64,000 bases of DNA from Selenomonas sputigena (GTDB lineage Bacteria; Bacillota; Negativicutes; Selenomonadales; Selenomonadaceae). A program made the translations under genes and the position numbers. The stretch covers positions 2,367,255 through 2,431,254 of the forward strand of contig NZ_CP110383.1 in the NCBI RefSeq assembly GCF_026015965.1, written 5' to 3'. Below the pieces are notes generated by a model. That model was given only the letters and a program-made list of their open reading frames with translations, was not told where the DNA came from and ran no database searches. Below, piece after piece: positions 17,698 to 24,210 of this stretch. Position 1 is the first letter of the stretch. Each line of letters opens with the position of its first letter.

Positions 17698-18588
17698 TCA
17701 AACACGTTGGCTAACCAGAGCCGCATACTTCGCACGCTCGTCAGCCGGAATTTGCAGCACATCCATCGCCTTTTCTACGGAAAAATTCATGCTGTGCATC
17801 ACGTTGCGGATGGAGGTGGTCAAGCCTTCCTGTCGTCCTTCCTGCCGTCCTTCCTGTCGTCCTTCCTGCCTTCCATCCGCTCTCGCCTCTTCAGCGCGAA
17901 TCTCTAAGGCGCGTTCCTGATTCCAAGCAAAATTCAACATATCGAAGACCTCCTCCTGCTTCTGACGAAAATAATCCTCCAGATAATTATGTGCGATACA
18001 GTATCGCACAGACTCGCTTATAGCAGTTTCAAGCGCACTTCCGCTCTTGAGCCTTTCTCTCACCTTGGCGACGAAAACGCTGTAGCTTTTGAGCGCATGG
18101 CTTTTTTCCAGGATCGGACGATTCGGCTTGTCATTGATATTGAGGACTTTGACTGCAAGATCTATGTCTCCCCTGTAGTCATCAAAAGCATCTGACAGGT
18201 GCAGCGTCCATAGATCTGGCATTTCCACCTCACCGTTGTAGAATACATAAAACTTCGGTGCAGGCAAGGGGATCAATCTTTTCCGATAGACCGCATCGGC
18301 ATCCACATAGCGACGATAGATTTCTGCCAGATACATGAGCATTCTCAATGGCATGTTCGCATTGATCGTGCTTTGATGCTCGGTCAGGAGAACATGCTGA
18401 TTGCCGACGATAAAACCTACGTCATTCTTGATGCCTGAGAAAAGCGTTTCATTGATCGTGGCGAGCGTTATATCGCTGGCTGTCGTTTTAATGCCAAGAA
18501 GCGCCTCATAGATTTCTGGCAGTCTGTCTGCGTTGTTGAAGATGTCGCGAAAAAGAGAATCCCGGTATGCACGCTGCGGTTTCCTCAT
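17698..18588 (-). CDS. Rpn family / PD-(D/E)XK nuclease transposase-like protein
   Basis: 296-residue protein of the recombination-promoting nuclease (Rpn, transposase-like PD-(D/E)XK) family. It opens with SLFRDIFNNADRLPEIYEAL. The nuclease core segment VLLTEHQSTINANMPLRMLM (about residues 86-105) is typical of the family. The C-terminus has a tandem GRQE repeat (about residues 240-257) encoded by 12-bp DNA repeats, then a conserved tail AMDVLQIPADERAKYAALV. The ATG at 18588 follows AAAGGGGG. It lies between arrays 1 and 2, opposite to their direction. Its first 26 codons are duplicated upstream of the CARF gene, and a truncated relative lies at 51907. Confidence 0.8.
   Translation of the reverse strand: MRKPQRAYRDSLFRDIFNNADRLPEIYEALLGIKTTASDITLATINETLFSGIKNDVGFIVGNQHVLLTEHQSTINANMPLRMLMYLAEIYRRYVDADAVYRKRLIPLPAPKFYVFYNGEVEMPDLWTLHLSDAFDDYRGDIDLAVKVLNINDKPNRPILEKSHALKSYSVFVAKVRERLKSGSALETAISESVRYCIAHNYLEDYFRQKQEEVFDMLNFAWNQERALEIRAEEARADGRQEGRQEGRQEGRQEGLTTSIRNVMHSMNFSVEKAMDVLQIPADERAKYAALVSQRV
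17822..17870. repeat. 12-bp tandem repeats inside the Rpn gene
   Basis: About four 12-bp units (CCTTCCTGTCGT with C/T changes) encode the GRQE repeats. Multiples of 12 keep the frame, so copy-number change would lengthen or shorten the linker without a frameshift. Confidence 0.8.
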
Positions 18589-18609
18589 CGAACTGCCCCC
18601 CTTTATCAT

Positions 18610-18639
18610 ATTATACTATAAGCCGCGCCATCCGGACAA
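18610..18639 (-). promoter_or_regulatory. Rpn gene promoter
   Basis: On the minus strand TTGTCC (18634-18639), an 18-nt spacer and TATAAT (18610-18615), about 22 nt from the ATG. Confidence 0.6.
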
Positions 18640-18705
18640 GGAGTGTTGGTGGTTTCGGCTGTATCATCCTGCGCATCGAAGCGCTCTCGACGCCCTCATG
18701 TACAC

Positions 18706-18954
18706 GGTTGACAGCGGACATATTTCCATGCTATACTTTGTTACAGTGAAGGAACGAATTTCGGGGAAAGTGCCATGAGTTTTAGATTTTCCCCGTGGAC
18801 AAAAGTTTCCTTGATATTACAGGGGTTGCGGACGTTTTCAGCCGATTTTGGCGACAAAAAAATCCCGCGAGGTTGCGGCGATTTGCCAAAAAGAGCGATC
18901 CGTTTAGAAAACCCGCTTCTGGGTTTAGCTGTCCCAAGGGCTGTGAGGGACGGT
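18706..18954 (+). promoter_or_regulatory. CRISPR leader 2 with promoter
   Basis: TTGACA (18708-18713), an 18-nt spacer and TATACT (18732-18737). The rest of the leader follows leader 1 with few base changes. Confidence 0.85.
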
Positions 18955-19277
18955 ATTGCATGCAATCCATACCGCTTGCGGTATTGAAACGCTTATAATC
19001 CCGCTTTTGCAACAATGGAAGCATCAGATTGCATGCAATCCATACCGCTTGCGGTATTGAAACAAAATCTGTTATGATTGACCATGGAGATGGTATTCAA
19101 TTGCATGCAATCCATACCGCTTGCGGTATTGAAACACATCATCGCGTTTGCACGCCTCTTTAACGATGGTTATTGCATGCAATCCATACCGCTTGCGGTA
19201 TTGAAACTTGACAAAGCCGCCCTGCCGACTAAAGCGCGGCCATTGCATGCAATCCATACCGCTTGCGGTATTGAAAA
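18955..19277 (+). CRISPR. CRISPR array 2: five repeats, four spacers
   Basis: Repeats start at 18955, 19028, 19100, 19172 and 19242, with the same 36-nt sequence as array 1; the last again ends AAAA. Spacers are 37, 36, 36 and 34 nt. The third spacer (19136-19171) shares about 23 nt, with one mismatch, with the last spacer of array 3. The second spacer (19064-19099) can be read as SVMIDHGDGIQ, close to the M23 metallopeptidase motif, so it may target a phage lysin or tail gene. The 3' flank matches that of array 1. Confidence 0.97.
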
Positions 19278-19317
19278 AGGACAGATTCGTGCAGAATCCC
19301 TAAGAGGATGAAAATAA

Positions 19318-19340
19318 GCCCTGCGGCAGAGCCGCAGGGC
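19318..19340 (+). terminator. Decayed terminator after array 2
   Basis: The stem GCCCTGCGGC/GCCGCAGGGC is kept, but the T-run seen after array 1 is replaced by CGGTATATG, so termination may be weak. Convergent transcription of the csx20-like gene ends nearby. Confidence 0.5.
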
Positions 19341-19504
19341 CGGTATATGTATGCAGTTTTCCTAGCAGTGTATGTGTCTTTCGAGCAGCGGCAGCGCTTC
19401 CTCGAAAGGCGTCCTTAGATCCTGTGCCCGCCGGGCTTGCTGTATCCTTCTTCCTCCATGACGTTCCTCATGGCCGGCCTCGCGGCAAAGACTCGTCCGG
19501 ACGC

Positions 19505-19867
19505 TCACCGATACTCGCGAAACCGCGTGAAGACGAAGCGGCTGATCTTGCGTGCCGAACCGTCTTCCGCCTGCTCCTCGATCGCCTCCCTGCGGCTCGT
19601 TGCCGCAAGGACAGTTACGCCCGCCGCACGCAGGAGGTTCACGAGATGGTAGACGTAGGTGAACTCGCCCTGACACAATACGGCGCAAGGCTTCTCCGCC
19701 AAGATCTTCGCGGCATTCTCCGCAGCGACTTTCGCGACGCGCTCCTCGTCCCAATCCGCCCCGATGTCGGGAAACGGCAGATCCTCGATCTCGCCCCAAG
19801 TGCGCGCCGCCTCTTTCTGCGCCGTCGGCCACTTCGCCGAGGCATGGTTCGTATGGTTGATGAACAT
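19505..19867 (-). CDS. Csx20-like small CRISPR-associated protein
   Basis: 120 residues. An N-terminal beta strand ends in an NH motif (MFINHTNHASAKW), and the C-terminal half has a nucleotide-binding-like pattern: CQGEFTYVYHLVNLLRAAGV (about residues 64-83), ATSRREAIEE, and a final RFVFTRFREYR. The G-E/D-F, A-T-x-R-R and F-x-x-F-R-x-Y pattern is what I recall for Csx20-type proteins, small Rossmann-like CRISPR accessories proposed as ring nucleases that degrade cyclic oligoadenylate. The ATG follows AGGAGGAA, 11 nt after the CARF gene stop, so the two form an operon. The function is inferred. Confidence 0.6.
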   Translation of the reverse strand: MFINHTNHASAKWPTAQKEAARTWGEIEDLPFPDIGADWDEERVAKVAAENAAKILAEKPCAVLCQGEFTYVYHLVNLLRAAGVTVLAATSRREAIEEQAEDGSARKISRFVFTRFREYR

Positions 19868-19878
19868 GCAGCTTCCTC

Positions 19879-21738
19879 CTATGCGTTTCTAAGCCTTTCG
19901 ATGTAGGCGGCGATCTCTTCTTCCAGCCGGTCGTTTTCCGACGCACCTTGATTTCTGCGAGCCGTAGGCGCATTTTCGGCAGCGTGGTTCGTATCGTTGC
20001 GACCTTGGCGGATGAAATAGAAACCGCGCAAAAAATCGACGGCTTCCTCCGTCGCCTTCTGCGTATACATCAAAAGTTTCCCGTGGCCCGATAGCATCCT
20101 GCGGTAGCAAGCTTCCCGGCGCAGCCATTTCTCTTCGGGAGATTGTTGCTTCTTCGCGGTGCGTCTCTTTCTGGAGGTTGGATTTTTTCTGGCGCACGCC
20201 TCTCCACATTTCTTGCCGTCTATGCCCAGCGCGGTGAAAATATCCTCATTCGAGCTGCCTGCCAAGCGCCGCAAAATCTCTTCATGAAAAAACTTCTTCT
20301 TCGGCGATGGATGCAAAATGGCGATGGTACGGTCGATGATGGCATTGCGCGTGCGGAAATCTATCTGTCGCAAATCATAGTTCCGCCATTTGGAGGCGAT
20401 TTCATCGTAAGCGGCAAAAAAACTTTGCACGCCTCGTTTCATTTCCGGCGGCAAGTCCTCGACTCTTGTGCGAACTCCGCTGCTCAGTATCGTGCGAAGG
20501 AGGTTCGTCATTTCCTTGAAGGAAGCGTTATGGAAATCTCCTTCTGGAACAGACGTCGTCGGCGATTTCACTTCTTTGCTTTCCGTCACCTGGCCATACG
20601 AATTGATGAACTCCTGCTGCCAGCTCCGCATTCCCGCGCCGGAATCGCCGCGCTCTTGGCATTGCTCGATGACCTCTTCATCCTCCGTATAGCAGATTTT
20701 CTTCTCCACCAAGATCGCCGGAATCCACTCCGTGCAAAGTGTCATTGCTTGCTGCAGGAATTTCTTCTGCACGCACCACGCGATGATGTCGAGGCGACGA
20801 TCCGATTTCTCGCCCGACGCATTCTTGATGACAGAGCCGTATTCTCCCTCGATGACGCCGAGGATGTGCGAGAACATCTCCTCTTCGATGGAAGCGGGCT
20901 TCGACTGGCGAAAGGCGCGAATCTTCTCGGCGAGATCGGTCATCTCGTCTTCGATGACGCTCGTGCGGCAGATGCGTATGGCGTCGGAAAAGCGCCGCAT
21001 GGCGGCAAAGAGCGTGGAAAAATCCTCGCTGTGACGCGGACTGCGGCTGAAATACTCCTCCAGAGCCTGTACACTGCCGTACTTCTGGAACTCGTCCGCA
21101 CCCGCGACGAGGTCGAACATGCGGCGAATATCATCCGTCAGATGAACGCGGCTCTCCCCGCCCCGAACAAGATCCGAATATACGACATGCCCCATGCGGA
21201 TGCCCATGTACTTCGACAACTGCATGACGACGAGCAGCATCATCGCCGCATAGCGAAAGCCGCCCGTCATATCGGCATGAAGGACGAGCTCTGCCTCAGG
21301 CTCTTTTTCGTGCACGCGTTCGGCAAAGGCGCGAACACGCTCCGCGATGCCCGCAATGCTGCGCATCGAATCCTCGATGCCCATTTTCGAATATTCGCTG
21401 TCCTCGAACACCTGCGCGAGCTCCGGGTACTTCCTCGCGCTCTGCGCCTTCAAAAGCTCGACGGCGGACATCGACTCAGAACCGTATTTCTCCATCAGTG
21501 CCAGCCAATCTGCCGAATTCCGCGTCACCTTCTCGCGCGCTTGATCTGTCTCGATCAGAATGATTTTCGCCAAGCCGCCTTCCGCCCGCAGCAGAGACTG
21601 CAGCTGACAAACGGCGGCTTCGTTCGTCTGCATGCACGAAAATATCTCCTTCCCATCGACGCTCCGATATTCGACGTTCGTCGGATTATTCGCCAACTGA
21701 CTCACGAAAGCCACCATCACATGAACATTTTTCGTCAT
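19879..21738 (-). CDS. CARF-HEPN ribonuclease (TM1812/Csx1-Csm6-like)
   Basis: 619 residues. The N-terminal Rossmann-type CARF domain has a D-x-T-G-G-F-R motif (HADMTGGFRYAAMMLLVVMQ, about residues 154-173), which binds cyclic oligoadenylate in TM1812/Csx1 families. The C-terminus has a HEPN RNase motif, R580-N-D-T-N-H585. Together these indicate a cOA-activated RNase. ATG at 21738 follows GGGGGAAGG. The reading frame stays open for 41 more codons, through a remnant of the Rpn gene start to a GTG, so an N-terminally extended form is possible. The promoter is the duplicated Rpn promoter. No cas10 is nearby, so the signal must come from elsewhere. Confidence 0.85.
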   Translation of the reverse strand: MTKNVHVMVAFVSQLANNPTNVEYRSVDGKEIFSCMQTNEAAVCQLQSLLRAEGGLAKIILIETDQAREKVTRNSADWLALMEKYGSESMSAVELLKAQSARKYPELAQVFEDSEYSKMGIEDSMRSIAGIAERVRAFAERVHEKEPEAELVLHADMTGGFRYAAMMLLVVMQLSKYMGIRMGHVVYSDLVRGGESRVHLTDDIRRMFDLVAGADEFQKYGSVQALEEYFSRSPRHSEDFSTLFAAMRRFSDAIRICRTSVIEDEMTDLAEKIRAFRQSKPASIEEEMFSHILGVIEGEYGSVIKNASGEKSDRRLDIIAWCVQKKFLQQAMTLCTEWIPAILVEKKICYTEDEEVIEQCQERGDSGAGMRSWQQEFINSYGQVTESKEVKSPTTSVPEGDFHNASFKEMTNLLRTILSSGVRTRVEDLPPEMKRGVQSFFAAYDEIASKWRNYDLRQIDFRTRNAIIDRTIAILHPSPKKKFFHEEILRRLAGSSNEDIFTALGIDGKKCGEACARKNPTSRKRRTAKKQQSPEEKWLRREACYRRMLSGHGKLLMYTQKATEEAVDFLRGFYFIRQGRNDTNHAAENAPTARRNQGASENDRLEEEIAAYIERLRNA

Positions 21739-21771
21739 AGAATCCTTCCCCCAAAAAGCCACTCGCAAATG

Positions 21772-21849
21772 TATTTCCAGCAGTCTGTCTGCGTTGTTGA
21801 AGATGTCGCGAAAAAGAGAGTCCCCGTATGCATGCTGCGCTTTCCTCAT
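21772..21849 (-). pseudogene. 5' remnant of a second Rpn gene
   Basis: 26 codons (SLFRDIFNNADRLLEI at the end) match the start of the Rpn protein at 18588, then similarity stops and the CARF gene leader begins. It is in frame with the CARF gene. Confidence 0.8.
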
Positions 21850-21869
21850 AGAACGGCTCACTTTTTCAT

Positions 21870-21899
21870 ATTATACTATAAGCCGTGCCATCCGGACAA
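21870..21899 (-). promoter_or_regulatory. Promoter captured by the CARF operon
   Basis: TTGTCC (21894-21899), 18 nt, TATAAT (21870-21875) on the minus strand: the same promoter as at 18610-18639, now upstream of the CARF and Csx20-like genes. Confidence 0.55.
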
Positions 21900-21965
21900 G
21901 GAGTGCTGGTGGCTTCGGCTGCATCATCCTGCGCATCGAAGCACTCTCACCGCCCTCATGTACAC

Positions 21966-22214
21966 GGTTGACAGCGGACATATTTCTATGCTATACTTTG
22001 TTACAGTGAAGGAAGAGATTTTGGGGAAAATGCCATGAGTTTTAGATTTTTCCCGTGGACAAAAGTTTCCTTGGTATCACAGGGTTTGCGGACGTTTTCA
22101 GCCGATTTTGGCGACAAAAAAATCCCGCGAGGTTGCGGCGATTTGTCCAAAAGAGCGATCCGTTTAGAAAACCCGCTTCTGGGTTCAGCTGTCCCAAGGG
22201 CTGTGAGGGACGGT
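21966..22214 (+). promoter_or_regulatory. CRISPR leader 3 with promoter
   Basis: TTGACA (21968-21973), an 18-nt spacer and TATACT (21992-21997), then a leader very similar to leaders 1 and 2. Confidence 0.85.
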
Positions 22215-22536
22215 ATTGCATGCAATCCATACCGCTTGCGGTATTGAAACATAAAAGATGTTTTTTATAATGAAAGGAGTGGTTTATTGCATGCAATCCA
22301 TACCGCTTGCGGTATTGAAACATGATCACTTCTCCTTTTCAAAATAAGAATAAACAAATTGCATGCAATCCATACCGCTTGCGGTATTGAAACGCCGCCG
22401 TATCGGCGTGGCCGATATACGACTCAAATTGCATGCAATCCATACCGCTTGCGGTATTGAAACCTTGCACGCCTCTTTAACGAGGGTGGAGGTCAAGTAA
22501 ATTGCATGCAATCCATACCGCTTGCGGTGTTAACAC
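22215..22536 (+). CRISPR. CRISPR array 3: five repeats, four spacers
   Basis: Repeats start at 22215, 22286, 22358, 22428 and 22501. Spacers are 35, 36, 34 and 37 nt. The last repeat is degenerate after GCGGT (GTTAACAC in place of ATTGAAAC) and marks the distal end. The final spacer (22464-22500) overlaps in content with the third spacer of array 2. The 3' flank differs from arrays 1 and 2. Confidence 0.97.
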
Positions 22537-22542
22537 AAAGGG

Positions 22543-22577
22543 GCTGTCGCACATAAATCATGTGCGGCAGCTTTTTT
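22543..22577 (+). terminator. Terminator after array 3
   Basis: GCTGTCGCACAT, a 5-nt loop, ATGTGCGGCAGC, then six T. A second G/C-rich hairpin (CCTCC...GGAGG, about 22592-22619) follows. Confidence 0.8.
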
Positions 22578-22633
22578 CATGCATAAAAAAGCCTCCGCCC
22601 TAGCAAAAGGGAGGAGGCGGGTGTAAAAAAAGA

Positions 22634-22673
22634 GGGCTGTTGCATGAGTCGAATTCGACTCATGCAACAGCCC
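22634..22673 (-). terminator. Perfect 40-bp palindrome, hsp20 terminator
   Basis: GGGCTGTTGCATGAGTCGAA followed exactly by its reverse complement, with no loop. On the minus strand a T-run follows, so it can terminate hsp20. Confidence 0.75.
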
Positions 22674-22686
22674 CTTACGCTAAACC

Positions 22687-22706
22687 TTCAGGACATACGT
22701 TCAGCC
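22687..22706 (+). repeat. Left inverted repeat flanking hsp20
   Basis: TTCAGGACATACGTTCAGCC; its partner at 23417-23436 is inverted with one mismatch. A shorter copy, AGGACATATGTACAGC, lies at 23336-23351. Confidence 0.6.
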
Positions 22707-22729
22707 ACTAACCGAATCAGATCTCCGCG

Positions 22730-23188
22730 TCAGTGGATCTCAATCTGCTTGCGTTGAGGCTCGCCCGCTGTTTTTGGCAGCTTCACCTGCAGTACACCGT
22801 CCTTGAACTCCGCGTGGATATTCGCTTCGTCGATGCCGTCGATGTAGAACGAGCGGCTGACCTCGCCCGTGTGACGCTCACGGCGGATGTAATTGCCCGC
22901 CTCATCCTTCTCGTCCTTCGACTCGTCGTGCGAGGCGGCAACGGTCAGATAGCCGTTTTCATAGTGCAGAGCGACGTCTTCCTTCTTCATGCCTGGCAGA
23001 TCGGCAGTCAGTTCGTAATGATCGTCCATCTCCTTGACGTCCACCTTGAAGGCGGCAGCGCCCCAATTCGCGGCGGGAAAGCCGTCGCGGAAGAAAGAAT
23101 CGCGCATCGCGTCGAAGAGTGCGAACGGATTCGCGCTGCTGCGCTCCGCGAGATCATGACGTCCGGCAAAAGGTACCAGTCCAAACAT
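22730..23188 (-). CDS. Small heat shock protein (Hsp20/alpha-crystallin)
   Basis: 152-residue holdase chaperone that binds unfolding proteins in the cytoplasm. A short N-terminal region (FDAMRDSFF) leads to the alpha-crystallin domain from about residue 45: FKVDVKEMDDHYELTADLPG, then LHYENGYLTV and the conserved FKDGVLQVKLPK near the C-terminus. The true start is the ATG at 23188, nine nt after AAGGAG; the frame stays open 35 codons further but without a ribosome site. The 5' untranslated region is long (about 265 nt if the upstream promoter is used). Confidence 0.93.
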   Translation of the reverse strand: MFGLVPFAGRHDLAERSSANPFALFDAMRDSFFRDGFPAANWGAAAFKVDVKEMDDHYELTADLPGMKKEDVALHYENGYLTVAASHDESKDEKDEAGNYIRRERHTGEVSRSFYIDGIDEANIHAEFKDGVLQVKLPKTAGEPQRKQIEIH

Positions 23189-23269
23189 AACAATCAACTC
23201 CTTGAAATTCATGCGGCGGCACGGCTCTCTATGCCGTCGTTCATTGTTTGCATTACCGAAGGTGTTCTT

Positions 23270-23331
23270 TACCATGAAGCCCCGAGAGGTCAAGCCGAAG
23301 GCGCAGACCGATCGGCTAGGCTTCTGTAAGG
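23270..23331 (-). repeat. Promoter-like interspersed repeat, copy D
   Basis: On the minus strand it contains GCCTTCGGC then TTGACC, 16 nt, TAAAGA, preceded by TG. It faces hsp20, 80 nt upstream of its start. Confidence 0.7.
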
Positions 23332-23416
23332 CGTGAGGACATATGTACAGCGTGCCTCCTTGATGACACCGTTGTCAGAAGCGGCGGTGGAAGCAAGTCC
23401 TGCCGCTCTGCTTCAC

Positions 23417-23436
23417 GGCTGAACATATGTCCTGAA
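23417..23436 (-). repeat. Right inverted repeat flanking hsp20
   Basis: Reverse complement TTCAGGACATATGTTCAGCC, 19 of 20 identical to 22687-22706. The 750 bp between them hold hsp20 and its upstream region but not its terminator. Confidence 0.6.
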
Positions 23437-23459
23437 AGTTTGCTCACCTTCTGATTCTT

Positions 23460-23496
23460 ATTATATACATAAAAGTCAAAAAGTCAATAGGTCAAA
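23460..23496 (-). promoter_or_regulatory. hsp20 promoter with three RGTCAA direct repeats
   Basis: TTGACT (23482-23487), 16 nt, TATAAT (23460-23465) on the minus strand. On the plus strand AGTCAA, AGTCAA and GGTCAA start at 23474, 23482 and 23490, exactly 8 bp apart and overlapping the -35. This looks like an operator. It recalls CtsR half-sites, but the CtsR period is 10. Confidence 0.55.
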
Positions 23497-23522
23497 AAGA
23501 AAAAGTTTAATTTTTTTGCCGC

Positions 23523-23906
23523 TCATCCTTGTGGATACACGCTGACTTCCACGAGATTGCCGTCGGGGTCGCGCAGATAGATGCTGTCGATGCGCCCCCG
23601 CGCTCCCGTGCGCTCGACGATGCCGAGTTCGATGGGGGCGCCCTTCGCCTCAAACTCGCGCTGGATGTCCTCGATCGATCCGTCAGCAATCAGACAGAGG
23701 TCAAGACTGCCGCAGGTCGGATGCTTTGCGGCAGGTTGGAACTCGCCCTTTTGCACATGGATGTTGAACTTCGCATTGCCGAAATGCAGCGCATGGCGGC
23801 CGTCCCTTTCGCGATGCTCCATGCCGAGCACGCCTTCGTAGAAGGCAAGGCATTGTGCGAGATCCTGCGTCGTGATGACGATGTGGTCGATGTGCTTGAT
23901 GGTCAT
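23523..23906 (-). CDS. VOC-family (glyoxalase-like) protein
   Basis: 127 residues with the paired beta-alpha-beta-beta-beta units of the vicinal oxygen chelate fold. HIDHIVITTQDLAQCLAFYE (about residues 5-24) provides the first metal-ligand histidine, and IYLRDPDGNLVEV (about residues 111-123) the C-terminal glutamate. This arrangement is common to dioxygenases, glyoxalases and fosfomycin-resistance proteins. The substrate cannot be assigned. ATG preceded by GAAAGGAG. Confidence 0.85.
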   Translation of the reverse strand: MTIKHIDHIVITTQDLAQCLAFYEGVLGMEHRERDGRHALHFGNAKFNIHVQKGEFQPAAKHPTCGSLDLCLIADGSIEDIQREFEAKGAPIELGIVERTGARGRIDSIYLRDPDGNLVEVSVYPQG

Positions 23907-24210
23907 TCGAGACTCTCCTTTCGAGCAGATAGATTATTCATATTTATTCTACCATAGGTTTCTGACAAATGGAATATCTATCATCCTGCATTTGCCATAA
24001 TGATTCAGTCTTGGAAAGTCCACTAATATCCTGTATCTCCGAGAGTCCCATGAAGCTCTTTTGTATCCAGAGGCATAAGCATAATTTATGCAACTGTGTA
24101 TAAAATGTATTTGCGAGAAAATTCCCGTTATAGTATGCTTAAAATGTAGGATGTAACACGGACATGCGGCTGCCGCAGGAAAGCGGGCAGCGCAGACGGG
24201 AGGTTTTCCA
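23907..24210. other. pfl upstream region
   Basis: AT-rich, with no gene seen. It holds the predicted pfl promoter at 24111-24139 and a small inverted sequence GCATAAGCATAATTTATGC near 24073-24091. An FNR/CRP-type site might be expected here but I do not see a clear one. Confidence 0.4.
24111..24139 (+). promoter_or_regulatory. Predicted pflB promoter
   Basis: TTGCGA (24111-24116), 17 nt, TATGCT (24134-24139), about 70 nt before pflB. Confidence 0.5.

Larger units (their letters stand above)
18512..18990. repeat. Long direct repeat, copy 1 (Rpn 5' end plus leader 2)
   Basis: From about 18512, inside the Rpn gene near GCAGTCTGTCTGCG, through the Rpn promoter and leader 2 to the first repeat of array 2. 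It is closely similar to about 21773-22250. Leader 1 shares only the part from GGTTGACA onward (16861-17144). Confidence 0.85.
21773..22250. repeat. Long direct repeat, copy 2 (Rpn 5' end plus leader 3)
   Basis: Pairs with about 18512-18990. It carries the Rpn start fragment, its divergent promoter, leader 3 and the first repeat of array 3. The two copies differ by scattered substitutions, so the duplication is recent on an evolutionary scale but not identical. Confidence 0.85.

Noticed and set aside
19362-19973. 203-residue frame overlapping the csx20-like gene
   Set aside because: It is the wrong frame for the conserved motifs, lacks a ribosome site, and spans the end of the CARF gene.
23474-23496. 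CtsR operator at hsp20
   Set aside because: Half-sites look right, but spacing is 8 instead of 10, so I report it only as an unassigned repeat.
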